Assembly (NCBI GenBank): GCA_002148405.1
Contig: MUGG01000041.1
Location: forward strand, 1 to 63,552
Source: Alkalinema sp. CACIAM 70d
GTDB taxonomy: Bacteria > Cyanobacteriota > Cyanobacteriia > Leptolyngbyales > Leptolyngbyaceae
DNA length: 63,552 bases
Reading direction: 5' to 3'
Of this stretch, positions 27,757 through 37,742 are shown piece after piece (within the stretch, counting starts at the first letter, position 1; each line of letters begins with the position of its first letter). The notes under the pieces are model-generated. The model was given only the letters and a program-made list of their open reading frames with translations. It had not been told where the DNA came from and searched no databases. The translations under genes and the position numbers were made by a program.

Positions 27757-28623
27757 ATGTTGCAACGACCACTTATCTGCACTAATCTCAACGATGGCCT
27801 ACAACGGCTGACACAATTTTTACCCAGCTTGGCTGCCAATGGGGCCCAGCAAATCACCTTTTTGCATAGCATTCCCGTCAGCGATGAAGGCGCAATCGCC
27901 CGAGTTGACTCCGATCGGCAAGACCAAGCTCGCGATCGGCTCATGGCAAACATGGCGCACTGCGACGGCCTAGACGTGCAAGTACGGGTGGAAGTGGGGC
28001 GCGTGGTGGATAACGTGCTGCGGGTGGTGCGGGAACGGCAGTGCGATGGGGTGATGCTCGGAACCGCTAGTAAAAGTCTTCTCACCGAAAAACTCTTTGG
28101 CAGCACGACGCGGGAACTGGCACAAAAACTGACCACCCCGATCCTGGCCATTCGTCCCCCGCTATTTTTGACCTTTACCGCTGAGGAACTCGACCTGCGC
28201 TGTCGCCATCTCTATCGCACGGTCTTAGTACCCTTTGATGGCAGCGAATCCGCCAAATATGCCGTCGAGCAAATTCAAGCCCTAGCCAGCCAAACACCGT
28301 CGATCGAACGCTGTATCCTTTGCTGGGTGATTGCGGAAGGAGGTCGCCTGACGCCAGCTCCAGAAACCCAAATTGAGCAAGCGCAAACAACACTCACCAC
28401 GATCGCTGCCCAATTGCAAGCATTAAATATTCAACCCATTCAAGTGATTCGTCAAGGTGAACCTGCAACTACATTGTTAGAAGTGGCTCAAACCTATGAC
28501 GTGAGCGCGATCGCGATCGCCTCTAATACCCTAGGCAAGCTCCTGGAATGGTCTGTTCCCAGTTTGGCCGCAGAACTACTCCGGCGCAGTTGGCACCCCG
28601 TGCTATTCCTCCCCCGCCGCTAG
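27757..28623 (+). CDS. Tandem universal stress protein (UspA family)
   Basis: 288 residues with two USP domains, about 1-140 and 150-288. Each has a Rossmann-like strand start (RPLICTNL and RTVLVPFDGSE) and the tail region that binds nucleotide: GVMLGTASKSLLTEKLFGST in the first and AIAIASNTLGKLLEWSVPS in the second. The second start, VPFDGSESAKYAVEQ, is classic. Cytosolic. Ligand and role are not predictable. It is 37 bp upstream of the Uma2 gene and may be co-transcribed with it. Confidence 0.88.
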   Translation: MLQRPLICTNLNDGLQRLTQFLPSLAANGAQQITFLHSIPVSDEGAIARVDSDRQDQARDRLMANMAHCDGLDVQVRVEVGRVVDNVLRVVRERQCDGVMLGTASKSLLTEKLFGSTTRELAQKLTTPILAIRPPLFLTFTAEELDLRCRHLYRTVLVPFDGSESAKYAVEQIQALASQTPSIERCILCWVIAEGGRLTPAPETQIEQAQTTLTTIAAQLQALNIQPIQVIRQGEPATTLLEVAQTYDVSAIAIASNTLGKLLEWSVPSLAAELLRRSWHPVLFLPRR

Positions 28624-28660
28624 GCTTCTGTCTCGAAATTCTGAATCAGGAGATCCCCCA

Positions 28661-29275
28661 ATGCAGATTACGCAGGTTAAACCTGTCACCTTTGATGAAT
28701 TTATTGATTGGTATCCAGAAAATGCGATCGTCCGCTACGAGCTACGTCGGGGAGAGATTATCGAAATGCCAAAACCTAGGGGCGATCGCTCCAAAGTCGC
28801 GGGCAAACTCGCCGGAAAGCTCAGTGCAATCATCGACAAAGCTGACTTACCGTACTTTATTCCTCGGGAAGGTATTCTGCGTCGATCGGAGGATACGGGC
28901 TATGAACCCGATGTCATCATTTTGGACGAAACCGAAATCAGCAACGAGCCTCGGTGGGACAGGGGTTCCATTATTGAGCACGGGTCAACTATCAAGCTGG
29001 CGATCGAAGTTGTCTCCTCCAACTGGCAGGATGATTACGAATTCAAAATGGCCGACTATGAGGCGATGGGGATTCCTGAGTATTGGATTGTCGATTACGC
29101 AGGACTCGGCGGCACTCGCCACATCGGCAAGCCCAAACAGCCCACACTGACCGTTTGCACCCTCATTGATGGTGAGTATGAAATCCATCGCTTTCGAGGG
29201 GAGGACATAATCCTCTCGCCCACCTTCCCAGCCCTCAATCTCACAGCGGCTCAAGTTCTAACGCTGGGCAAATAG
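28661..29275 (+). CDS. Uma2 family (DUF820) putative endonuclease
   Basis: 204 residues with CAGGAG upstream of the ATG. The restriction-endonuclease-like core is seen as EPDVIILDE, then LAIEVVSSN and YEFKMADYEAMGIPEYWIVD, giving the D-(D/E)xK-like set. Uma2 proteins are present in dozens of copies in many filamentous cyanobacteria and their function is not settled. The stop codon falls in a 13-bp tandem duplication (CTGGGCAAATAGA) at 29264-29289. Confidence 0.88.
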   Translation: MQITQVKPVTFDEFIDWYPENAIVRYELRRGEIIEMPKPRGDRSKVAGKLAGKLSAIIDKADLPYFIPREGILRRSEDTGYEPDVIILDETEISNEPRWDRGSIIEHGSTIKLAIEVVSSNWQDDYEFKMADYEAMGIPEYWIVDYAGLGGTRHIGKPKQPTLTVCTLIDGEYEIHRFRGEDIILSPTFPALNLTAAQVLTLGK

Positions 29276-29348
29276 ACTGGGCAAATAGACGTAGATTAGG
29301 CGTAGATTTAGACTGGGCTGTAGATTAGATTGGAATGTCTCGTGAACC

Positions 29349-30134
29349 ATGACTGACTTACTTTGGACTAGACGCCATTTTTTGCGTATGGCTGGCCTTT
29401 CGACCACAAGTTTGGCCCTAGGAGGGTGTGCCTCGGCGGACTTAGCCAACTTAGTCGGTCAACTATCGGAACCGCTCAACCAGTCGATCGAATCCCTCTT
29501 GCTCAATCCCCAAAAGCCCGTCCCAGAATTTTCCCGCGATCGCATCGAACCGGACAAACTCCTGGTCAACGGCTATTCCCGCTACTACCCCACCTTAGAT
29601 CGATCGACCTTTCGCTTGGAGATTGACGGAGCCGTCGATCGACCGCTCTCACTGCCCCTGCCAGAACTCTACAAACTGCCCAAAACCTCCATGATCATCC
29701 GCCATGTCTGTGTGGAAGGCTGGGCGGCGATCGTCCAGTGGGCCGGAATCGCGCTGCGGGACTTGGTGCAACTGGCCCAACCCAAACCCGACGTCAAATA
29801 TGCCTACTTCCAATCCGCCGACGGCTACTACGAAAGCTGGGACATCGCCTCCTCGCTCCATCCCCAAACCCTGCTGGCCTACGAAATGAACGGCGCGGAA
29901 TTACCCATCCCCAACGGTGCCCCCCTGCGCCTCGCCGCTCCCATCAAACTGGGTTACAAGCAAAGCAAATGGGTCACCCGCGTTACCCTGACCGATAGCC
30001 TACTCCCGCCGGACTGGTTGCGCGATCGACCCCGTGACCCCGCCCTGCAAGCTGCCCTCGCCTACAGTGGCATCTACCAACCCCGCACCGGATTTTGGGA
30101 AGACCAAGGCTACGAATGGTTTGCGGGGCTATAA
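29349..30134 (+). CDS. Tat-exported molybdopterin-dependent oxidoreductase (sulfite oxidase family)
   Basis: 261 residues. The twin-arginine leader TRRHFLRMAGLSTTSLALGGC also ends in a lipobox. The sulfite-oxidase-type fold is recognised from LEIDGAVDRPLSLPLPEL, the Mo-ligand Cys 121 in IRHVCVEGWAAIVQW, and the GAPLRLAAPIKLGYKQSKWV segment. It resembles MsrP/YedY, the periplasmic Mo enzyme that repairs methionine sulfoxide, but no MsrQ-like heme partner is adjacent, so the substrate is open. The middle of the gene is C-rich at third codon positions. Confidence 0.9.
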   Translation: MTDLLWTRRHFLRMAGLSTTSLALGGCASADLANLVGQLSEPLNQSIESLLLNPQKPVPEFSRDRIEPDKLLVNGYSRYYPTLDRSTFRLEIDGAVDRPLSLPLPELYKLPKTSMIIRHVCVEGWAAIVQWAGIALRDLVQLAQPKPDVKYAYFQSADGYYESWDIASSLHPQTLLAYEMNGAELPIPNGAPLRLAAPIKLGYKQSKWVTRVTLTDSLLPPDWLRDRPRDPALQAALAYSGIYQPRTGFWEDQGYEWFAGL

Positions 30135-30201
30135 TCCACACCCTGACTAGAACCCAAACCCGACTAGAACCAATGCTCTGGGGTCTTCTAAAATAAAAAC
30201 T

Positions 30202-30690
30202 ATGAATACCAAATCCACCAAAACAGACAACAAATCAGAAAGCTTCAAAATCGTCAGCGATAACCGTCAGGCCCGCTTTCAGTACGAAATTTTGGAGACC
30301 TACGAAGCCGGAGTTGAGCTCGTTGGCACGGAGGTCAAATCGATTCGGGCTGGACGGGTCAACCTGCGGGATGGGTTTGCCCTGATCCGTAATGGAGAAG
30401 TGCTGTTGCTGAACGTCCATATCTCCCCCCACCAAACCGCCGCCCAATTTTTTAACCACGATCCTCGCCGGACACGAAAGTTACTGCTGCACCGCCGGGA
30501 AATCCGCAAACTGATTGGTCAAGTGGAACAGCAGGGGCTGACCTTAGTACCGCTGAAAATGTACCTCAAGCGCGGTTGGGTGAAGATCGATCTCGCGCTC
30601 GTCCGTGGGAAAAAGCTTCATGACAAACGGGAAGACGTGCGTCGTCGGGAAGACCAGCGAGATATGCAACGGGCCATGAAGAATCGATAG
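30202..30690 (+). CDS. smpB: SsrA-binding protein SmpB
   Basis: 162 residues. SmpB carries tmRNA to stalled ribosomes. Signatures present: [52 protein letters not shown] and the C-terminal tail [13 protein letters not shown], which occupies the mRNA channel. The tmRNA gene itself was not seen nearby. It stands 68 bp after the molybdopterin gene. Confidence 0.97.
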   Translation: MNTKSTKTDNKSESFKIVSDNRQARFQYEILETYEAGVELVGTEVKSIRAGRVNLRDGFALIRNGEVLLLNVHISPHQTAAQFFNHDPRRTRKLLLHRREIRKLIGQVEQQGLTLVPLKMYLKRGWVKIDLALVRGKKLHDKREDVRRREDQRDMQRAMKNR

Positions 30691-31009
30691 GCGATCGGGC
30701 ATCGAAATATCTTGGATGAAACTTCTAGAAGAATACTTGTAGATTCTCCACGTAACACAGGCCCCAAATCAGAAAGAACTCCCCTAAGCGAGGTCGTGCA
30801 CGGAGGGAGCCGATCGATTAATGAAGGATTAATGAAGTTTTCTGGTGCAACTGTCACTTTTATCAACCCCGATCGGCACACTAAGCAAAGACTAGGTAGA
30901 CCTAGGCTCTCCGCCAAAACCTAGTTCCCGACTTCACCCGGCGATCCTGCGTCTTTTGCGCGATCGGAGGGAAAGCTATACCTAAAGGTTCTTCCTGGCT
31001 TCCTCTGCA
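30691..31009. other. Intergenic region between smpB and the kinase gene
   Basis: 319 bp. A 70-codon frame from a TTG (30712-30924) has no ribosome binding site and no recognisable product, so it is not called. No tRNA, tmRNA or clear terminator was seen. Confidence 0.5.
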
Positions 31010-33409
31010 ATGCCCTCACATTCTGTTTCGGTCAGTCAACTGTCTTGTGACTCAACTATGTCCAACCAAATTCTTGGCGGGCGATACCAAATTATTCGCA
31101 AGCTAGGTGGCGGTGGATTTGGACAAACCTATCTTGCGCAGGATCTCCACCTACCGGGTAAACCCGCTTGCGTCGTCAAGCAACTGAAGCCCAAGGTCAA
31201 TAGCGCGGTTATTCTGGCAGCGGCCCAAACGTTATTTGAAGCAGAAGCAGAAGTTCTTCATGCCTTGGGCTACCACGATCAAATTCCTCGACTAACAGCC
31301 CACTTTCAGGAAAATCAAGAATTTTATCTGGTTCAGGAATATATTGAAGGCATCGTCTTGAGCCAAGCCTGGAAAGGTAAACTCCCGTTGCCAGAATCAG
31401 AGGTGCGGGCCTTTCTCAAAGAAATTCTGACCCTCCTCGTCTTCGTCCACGATCACCAAGTGGTGCATCGCGATATCAAACCGGGAAACCTCATTCGCCG
31501 TACCCGAGATCAGAAAATTGTCTTAATTGACTTTGGGGCCGTCAAACAAATGGCTTTCTCCCATGCCGAAGATCCGGACATGATTGTGGGATCATCCGGC
31601 TATGCCCCTCCCGAACAGTTAGCAGGGGCAGCGGGGTTTGAAAGTGACTTGTATGCTGTGGGGATGATGGCGATTCAAGCGCTGACAGGCAGTTCGCCCA
31701 AGCATCTCCAGCGAGATCCCCATACTCAGGAAGTCATTTGGCGGGATCAGGCGGAAGTTAGTCCAGAGCTAGCGGATATCCTCGATCGCATGGTGCATTA
31801 CGATAACCAACAGCGCTATCCCTCAGCTCGAACGATCGTGGAACAACTTCACGCTCTGGAAGATTCAACCCCGCCAGAGGATGGAGGCAAGGCATGGCAG
31901 GAGAGGGGAGATTATTTGCTGCAACGGCACCATTATCGCGAGGCAATTTCAGCCTACGACAAAGCCCTGCAAGTCCAAGGCGAAGATGCCCAACTGTGGT
32001 TTAAACGAGCCTTGGCTGCCGATAGTTTTCAGTATTTTGAAGAGGCGCTGGCTGGGTACGATCGGGTAATTCAATTGCAACCCAATCACTGTAAAGCGTG
32101 GCTCAAGCGCGGCATGGTGCTGGAAAATTTGCAACGATTGGAAGAATCCCTCGATTGTTATACCCATGTGGTGCAGTTGCAACCGGATAACTATTGGGCC
32201 TGGCACGATCGAGGTAAGTTGCTGGAAGCCTTGGAGCAGTGGGATTCAGCGATTACGGCCTACAGTCGGGCAATTCAGATTAAACCGACCTTTCAGTTGG
32301 CGGTGGAAAGTCGCAAACGGCTCATGATAGCCCGAGGACAGGTGGAGCGGCTCTTGCAGATTGGCCACCGTCAAGAAGCCTTAGAAGTTGTGCTTCAACT
32401 CCGGCAGCAGCAGCCTCATAATGTCCACTATCAGGTACTCCACAGCCTTGCATTAGCTAAATTCAAGCGCTACGACGAGGCTCTCGCCATTTTAGAGACC
32501 ATTCTGGTGATACAACCCAACCAGTTTGGAGCATTGGTTGAGAAGGGCATTATCCTGAGTCAGTTGAAGCGATGGGAAGATGCGCTGACTTGTATGAATC
32601 AGGCGATCGCCAGTGCAGAAACCGACAATTCAGAACAGACTGTTGCCCTAGCGAAGGCATGGCATCACCGGGGTTGGCTCCTAGAAAAGTTGAATAATCC
32701 GGAGGAAGCTCTGCTAGCTTACCACCAAGCCCTGGAACTTCAGCCCGAACTGGCTTCGGCGCTGGCAGGTAAATCCCGAACCCTGGAAAAACTTCAGTGT
32801 GAAGGGCAGATGCCAGTCAATGAAGACATGGAAGATTCCACCGTGATGACAGGTGGCACGGTGGTGACAACGGAGGCACCGAGTTTATTGTCCGCCTTGG
32901 CACTCGCTCAGTCGGCTTCTCCTTTAGCCAATTGTCACAGTCCTGAAACCAGTTCTTCGTTCTTGATGCGGAGTGGTTTGTGGGAAAAGGTGCGTAACCA
33001 TTCTGTTTTAATGATGGGGAACAACCAAACCCTCAAGATTAATCCAGATGATCCAGAAGCGCTCAAAGCTCGGGGCAATGTGCTTATGGCCTTGGGGCGT
33101 CATGAAGAAGCGATCGCTGTCTACGATCGTGCCATTAACCGTCAGCCGGACAATCCGTCCCTGTGGTGCTGTTTGGCTAGTGCGCTCGTTAAGCTCAAGC
33201 GCTATCGCGAAGCCATTTCCTGCTTTGATCGGGCGATTCACCTGAAGCCGGAAAGCCATGTGCCTTGGTATTGGCGAGGTCGAATTTGGTTGAACTCAAA
33301 CAATATCAAGAAGCGTTACATTCCTTGGAAACGGCACTGTCCAATAAGCCAGACTTTCAACCTGCATTGCGCGATCGGGCACAGGTTTACCATCTGCTGG
33401 ATCAATTAG
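31010..33409 (+). CDS. Ser/Thr protein kinase with C-terminal TPRs, frameshifted near its end
   Basis: The kinase domain (about residues 20-285) is complete: Gly-rich loop LGGGGFGQTYLA, Lys in CVVKQLKPK, catalytic HRDIKPGNLIRR, DFG in LIDFGAVKQ and APE-like YAPPEQ. Eight or more TPRs follow from about 300. At 33281-33286 the reading frame slips: WYWRGR continues as a non-TPR tail, while the -1 frame continues a perfect TPR (NLVELKQYQEALHSLETAL) to a stop at 33430-33432. One base appears missing after CG at 33282. The intact protein would be about 808 residues. The start could also be the ATG at 31058. No membrane segment; a cytosolic signalling kinase. Confidence 0.88.
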   Translation: MPSHSVSVSQLSCDSTMSNQILGGRYQIIRKLGGGGFGQTYLAQDLHLPGKPACVVKQLKPKVNSAVILAAAQTLFEAEAEVLHALGYHDQIPRLTAHFQENQEFYLVQEYIEGIVLSQAWKGKLPLPESEVRAFLKEILTLLVFVHDHQVVHRDIKPGNLIRRTRDQKIVLIDFGAVKQMAFSHAEDPDMIVGSSGYAPPEQLAGAAGFESDLYAVGMMAIQALTGSSPKHLQRDPHTQEVIWRDQAEVSPELADILDRMVHYDNQQRYPSARTIVEQLHALEDSTPPEDGGKAWQERGDYLLQRHHYREAISAYDKALQVQGEDAQLWFKRALAADSFQYFEEALAGYDRVIQLQPNHCKAWLKRGMVLENLQRLEESLDCYTHVVQLQPDNYWAWHDRGKLLEALEQWDSAITAYSRAIQIKPTFQLAVESRKRLMIARGQVERLLQIGHRQEALEVVLQLRQQQPHNVHYQVLHSLALAKFKRYDEALAILETILVIQPNQFGALVEKGIILSQLKRWEDALTCMNQAIASAETDNSEQTVALAKAWHHRGWLLEKLNNPEEALLAYHQALELQPELASALAGKSRTLEKLQCEGQMPVNEDMEDSTVMTGGTVVTTEAPSLLSALALAQSASPLANCHSPETSSSFLMRSGLWEKVRNHSVLMMGNNQTLKINPDDPEALKARGNVLMALGRHEEAIAVYDRAINRQPDNPSLWCCLASALVKLKRYREAISCFDRAIHLKPESHVPWYWRGRIWLNSNNIKKRYIPWKRHCPISQTFNLHCAIGHRFTICWIN

Positions 33410-33656
33410 CAAAAGCAGCAGAACAGAATTAGCAGAACAGAATTCAGAGATCCAAGAGCAGTGTCTGTTCGATGTTTTTTGGATGCAGAGTGCTTCCATC
33501 CAAATCAAGGGTGAATCGATACAATCCACACATGCCCTAGGGAGAAGCTTTCATAGAGATGCCCCTAGGGAGATGCCCTTTCTCTTAGGAATTTCAGACA
33601 AGACAGCACAGTTGCTATATGATTGCTTCTAGCGATCGCTATTTTACGGGCTAGAA

Positions 33657-34241
33657 ATGCAAAAAATCGCTCAAGTTATTTCTGATATTTTTAATCCCTT
33701 AGTCATCGCATCGATGACATTTTTTTTGTTGGTGACCGCCAATAGCGAATTGAATTGGTTATTGAAAATATTGGCGTATGTCATTACGCTGCTATTTTCT
33801 AGCTTAATTGTCTTTGGCTATGTCTTTTATCTCAAGTACTTGGGTGTTGTGAAATCCACCGAACTCGTTCAGCGGGAGGAACGGATCATTCCGCTGACGG
33901 TTGCCCTCCTGAGCTATTCTTTGGGTTATGTGCTGTTAACGATGCTCAAAATGCCTGCACTACTCCGGGGCTTGATGTTTTGCTACGCAGCCAATACGCT
34001 CATCGTTTTGGTAATTACACGCCGCTGGAAAATTAGTCTCCACACCACAGGAATCGCAGGCCCGATCGTGGCATTGACCTATCAATTTGGCCTTGTAATG
34101 GTACCGTTCTACTCGCTCATTCCCCTCGTCGGAATGTCGCGTATTGTGTCCCAACGCCAGCAAATGCCCCAGGTCGTTGCGGGCGGATTGCTGGGTTTGG
34201 TGATGACTGCGCTGCAATTGCACTTTTTCCTAGGACGGTAA
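33657..34241 (+). CDS. Integral membrane protein, possibly PAP2-like
   Basis: 194 residues with five or six membrane helices. A basic loop holds REERIIPLTVA, and KISLHTTGIAG carries a His in the place expected for a PAP2 phosphatase motif. SRIVSQRQQMPQVVAGGLLG resembles the last PAP2 motif, with Gln replacing the usual His. It therefore belongs to, or derives from, the PAP2 lipid-phosphatase superfamily but may not be catalytic. It is convergent with the U32 gene (22 bp apart). Confidence 0.65.
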   Translation: MQKIAQVISDIFNPLVIASMTFFLLVTANSELNWLLKILAYVITLLFSSLIVFGYVFYLKYLGVVKSTELVQREERIIPLTVALLSYSLGYVLLTMLKMPALLRGLMFCYAANTLIVLVITRRWKISLHTTGIAGPIVALTYQFGLVMVPFYSLIPLVGMSRIVSQRQQMPQVVAGGLLGLVMTALQLHFFLGR

Positions 34242-34263
34242 ATAGCTCGGACGAGGATCCCGA

Positions 34264-36861
34264 TTACTGCACCATCACACCCATTTTTTCTAGGGAACCG
34301 CGAGTGACCCCCAGTTGATTTTGTAGTTTCAGTTCACGCCACAGTTGCGCCCCTGTGATTTCGCCCTTCAGGAGTTGCTGATAGCATTCGATCGTTCGTT
34401 TCACCTGTTTCGGTGATTCGTTGACAAATTCAATGCGGAATCGCTGGACTCCCAGATCCATCAGGTGGGTCACGTATTCTGCCCCCGTCTGTGCTGTGCC
34501 GTTAAATACGGTATTGCGACACCCCGCATCAGCTTGCAAAATATGCTCGGTACCGACCCGATCGCGCAACTTGACTGAGTATTTTTCGCAGGGTCGTCCG
34601 CAGTTAGTAAAATCTGTCCCTTCCGAGAGGAATGCGCAGAACACACAATGCTCCATATGGAACATTGGCATATGTTGGTGAATGGTGACTTCCATCCAAT
34701 CTGTGGGCACTGCTTGCAACAAATCCTGTAACTGTTGCACGTTGAGGTCGTAGGATGCGGTTAACCAAGCTAAATTAAATTGCGTTTTGAAATAGTTGGC
34801 TGTAATGGGATTGGCTACATTGAGGGAAAAGTCACCCACGCAGAACCGATCGGCAAAGTATTCCAACTGATCATAATTGCGAATCAGATATCCGTCAGCA
34901 TTAGATTTCTGTACCTGTTGTAGAATCCAATTTTCGCTCGGTTTGGTAATGCGAGGTGGCGCAACTAAAAGGCGGGGTGTCGTGGCCTGTTCTCCACGAT
35001 AGACTGTGACTAACTGCATCGCATCCTGGTATTTACAAGGATCTTCAAATTCACAATATAGTGTTTTGATTCCAGATTCTAATGCAGCTTTTAGCTGCTC
35101 TAAATTACGGGAGAGAATGATTAACTCTGGTGATACTTCCTGTGATGGTTCAGCCGACAATTTACCGTGATCTTTTACGGATTGGTAGACAAATTTTGGG
35201 GTTCGATCGCGCGTACTCTCTGGCAGTAATTCATGCCACTGGGCTGAGGGATGTAATTGCCAGCGCTTCGGTTGAGCCCGCAGAGTTTCTAACTGTTCCA
35301 CCAGCGATCGTCGTAACCGATTTAGCTCACTGACGGGAAGCATTGTGTCTCCCACGACGTGATTGTCTAATCGATCGAGCTGAAAGGGTGTATTCCCCAA
35401 CCGTGCAAACTGTTCCTGGAGGCGTTCCGGGGTCAGTGGCTTGCTGTGGGCGGCTACCAGCGCCATGGTGGATTCTACCTGCACCGTATGACCTTGCTGA
35501 TCTCGCCCTATCGCCACTAGCGTTTCCCCTACCGTTCCATGGAGTTCGATCGTGATGGGTTGTTGAAATTGGTATTCTTTTTCGTAGCTTTGCCGTACCT
35601 GTTTATCAAATTCTGGATCGCTGGTTTTCCACACCCGATCGCCCACATACACGCGCCGAAAATTGACCGCATCCCGACCAAAGGTCAGCGTAGCTTCCTT
35701 GCCCTTGCGGTCTAAGGTGTACACCCGTCCGCCCTCTTCTTTCCCCGCTGGATGGCCATTGTCAAACACGATGCCATCCCCCGGTTTCAACGGGGCCTCT
35801 AACCGCACCGTCACACGATCTTTCTGTACCCGAATCACGTCACCTAAATACACCCCACGCTTTTTCCCGAAGCGGGCATGAACCAGTTCCTGATTATTAA
35901 TCCCTTCAAACCAACCCGTGTAAAGTCCGCGCGAAAAGGACATTTCCAAGCTGTAGCGATCGTGATCGCTCGCAAGGTTCTCCAGAGTCTGGGCCATCAC
36001 GCGATCGAGGGCTTCCCGATAGACCCGCGTCACACTGGCCACATATTCCGGAGCCTTTAAACGACCTTCAATTTTCAGACAACTAATGCCCGTTTGCACC
36101 AGTTCCGGCAATACGGCTAAGCCTGACAAATCCTGGGGACTGAGCAAATATTGCCGATCGCCCAAATCCACCCTCTTCCCGTCGGCAATTAACTCGTAGG
36201 GCATCCGGCACGCCTGGGCACATTCACCGCGATTGGCCGATCGGCCCCCCAGAGATTCACTGGTTAAGCATTGCCCGGAATAGGCCACGCACAACGCCCC
36301 ATGGACAAACACTTCCAACGGTAACGCCACTTGGCGATCGTGGATTTGGGTTTGGATTTTACGAATTTCCTTCAGCGAACATTCCCGCGCCAACACCACC
36401 AGTTGACAACCCAGTTTTTGCGCAAATTCCACTCCGGCGGCACTCGTCACCGTCATTTGGGTGGAAGCGTGAATCGGAAAATCCGGTGACAGGTGACGAA
36501 TTAAGCGACAAATCCCGATATCCTGGACAATCACCGCATCCACGCCAGCGCTAATCATGCTGCGGAGATACTGGCTGGCGTCGGCGAGTTCCTGGGGGAA
36601 AATGAGGGTATTCAGCGTCACGTAGCCCTTGACGCCCCGACGATGGAGATAGGCCATGAGCTCCGGCAGATCGGCTTCGGTGAAGTTCTGCGATCGCATC
36701 CGTGCGTTAAATCGATCAAGGCCAAAATAAATGGCATCAGCTCCATTTTCCACCGCTGCCCGAGCGCATTCCCAATTGCCCGCCGGAGCCAAGAGTTCTG
36801 GCCTCTGGAGGGTACCCGATCGCTCAGAGGTTGGCACAGGCTGGGAGGACGACTGGGACAT
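34264..36861 (-). CDS. Peptidase U32 family protein (RlhA/YhbU-like)
   Basis: 865 residues. The N-terminal U32 domain (about 20-330) begins RPELLAPAGNWECARAAVENGADAIYFGL and contains the family Cys cluster GALCVAYSGQCLTSESLGGRSANRGECAQACRMPY. A DUF3656-type middle domain follows. The C-terminal part has a second Cys set (HMEHCVFCAF, FTNCGRPCEKY, ADAGCRNTVFN). Although named peptidases, the studied relatives RlhA and TrhP hydroxylate rRNA or tRNA bases with Fe-S chemistry and prephenate. By length and the C-terminal half this looks like the large cyanobacterial form, so an RNA-hydroxylation role is inferred. Confidence 0.87.
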   Translation of the reverse strand: MSQSSSQPVPTSERSGTLQRPELLAPAGNWECARAAVENGADAIYFGLDRFNARMRSQNFTEADLPELMAYLHRRGVKGYVTLNTLIFPQELADASQYLRSMISAGVDAVIVQDIGICRLIRHLSPDFPIHASTQMTVTSAAGVEFAQKLGCQLVVLARECSLKEIRKIQTQIHDRQVALPLEVFVHGALCVAYSGQCLTSESLGGRSANRGECAQACRMPYELIADGKRVDLGDRQYLLSPQDLSGLAVLPELVQTGISCLKIEGRLKAPEYVASVTRVYREALDRVMAQTLENLASDHDRYSLEMSFSRGLYTGWFEGINNQELVHARFGKKRGVYLGDVIRVQKDRVTVRLEAPLKPGDGIVFDNGHPAGKEEGGRVYTLDRKGKEATLTFGRDAVNFRRVYVGDRVWKTSDPEFDKQVRQSYEKEYQFQQPITIELHGTVGETLVAIGRDQQGHTVQVESTMALVAAHSKPLTPERLQEQFARLGNTPFQLDRLDNHVVGDTMLPVSELNRLRRSLVEQLETLRAQPKRWQLHPSAQWHELLPESTRDRTPKFVYQSVKDHGKLSAEPSQEVSPELIILSRNLEQLKAALESGIKTLYCEFEDPCKYQDAMQLVTVYRGEQATTPRLLVAPPRITKPSENWILQQVQKSNADGYLIRNYDQLEYFADRFCVGDFSLNVANPITANYFKTQFNLAWLTASYDLNVQQLQDLLQAVPTDWMEVTIHQHMPMFHMEHCVFCAFLSEGTDFTNCGRPCEKYSVKLRDRVGTEHILQADAGCRNTVFNGTAQTGAEYVTHLMDLGVQRFRIEFVNESPKQVKRTIECYQQLLKGEITGAQLWRELKLQNQLGVTRGSLEKMGVMVQ

Positions 36862-37166
36862 AGGAGGAGTAGCAGGGGAAGGGTAGCGGGAGTTTACCCA
36901 GTCATCATAGCTCGTTGATTTACGCGCCTCAACCGGCCATCACTCTCTGTCTGCGCACCTGCTACTTCTGTCTGCTACTTCTGTCTGCACTGCCACCTCG
37001 GTCTACGCACCTGCCACCGATTTCTCGCCATTCTGCCAGGGGCAACTCTCTTGCTTTAATCCATCTCGTGCAGAGATATCCTTCATAACTTCCTCAACTT
37101 TGAATTTTATACTGAAGCCAAAGAATTTGAAGGGCTTTCGGATCCTGTCAGGGGCAAGGGGGCTAC
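36862..37166. other. Divergent intergenic region before the nSTAND/SIR2 operon
   Basis: 305 bp between the U32 gene and the operon at 37.2 kb. Promoters for both must lie here. CTGCTACTTCTGT is repeated in tandem at 36959-36971 and 36972-36984. No gene was seen. Confidence 0.45.
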
Positions 37167-37742
37167 ATGAAAGAAGACGAACCCAGGCTGAATGTCTATC
37201 TCCAAGAATATAACCAGTTAAAGCAGGAGCAAACCCAGCGCATTGGTTGGCGGGATAATTTGCTTTATGTAACGCTGAGTTTGTATGGCGTCGTTCTGGG
37301 GTTAGCCCTCGGTGAGACCTTGGGGGATAAGGCCAAGAATCCTTACGCTTTATTAATTTTGCCGTGGGTAAGTTTAGTTCTAGGTTGGAATTACCTAGTC
37401 AATGATCAAAAAATTACGGCGATCGGTCATTATATTCGCCACACTTTAGTGCAGAAAATTAGCCACCATCTCGGTTCAGAGCATCCCAGCACGGACTCGA
37501 TCCTAGGGTGGGAACTGGCCCATCGCAGCGATCGCCATCGGCAACACCGTAAGTTCAAACAGATGATCGTGGATGAGATTACGTTTGTCATCTCTGGGAT
37601 TGCTGCCCTTGTGACCTTTAGTGGTTTCGTTTCACCGTTCAAGCACTGGCTGATTGCAACGTTGTGTGGGATTGAATTGCTGCTCTTGCTGGGACTGGGG
37701 ATTGAGATTGTGCGCTATGCCGATCGGGCGAAGGGCCGCTAG
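37167..37742 (+). CDS. Small multi-pass membrane protein heading the SIR2/nSTAND operon
   Basis: 191 residues. A charged N-terminus (1-25) is followed by helices near 30-46 (LLYVTLSLYGVVLGLAL), 58-74 (PYALLILPWVSLVLGWNYL), 135-152 (ITFVISGIAALVTFSGFV) and 158-180 (WLIATLCGIELLLLLGLGI). A basic/His-rich cytoplasmic stretch (90-130, HRSDRHRQHRKFK) separates the two helix pairs. I know similar cyanobacterial proteins but no function. The build recalls the SLATT/2TM effectors that accompany nucleotide-sensing conflict systems. 92 bp before the PNP-SIR2 gene, same strand. The stop lies in a 15-bp tandem duplication (37737-37763). Confidence 0.72.
   Translation: MKEDEPRLNVYLQEYNQLKQEQTQRIGWRDNLLYVTLSLYGVVLGLALGETLGDKAKNPYALLILPWVSLVLGWNYLVNDQKITAIGHYIRHTLVQKISHHLGSEHPSTDSILGWELAHRSDRHRQHRKFKQMIVDEITFVISGIAALVTFSGFVSPFKHWLIATLCGIELLLLLGLGIEIVRYADRAKGR

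Noticed and set aside
30712..30924. 70-codon frame between smpB and the kinase gene
   Set aside because: TTG start with no ribosome binding site; no family resemblance. It was also considered as part of a tmRNA gene, but no tag-peptide or tRNA-like ends were seen.
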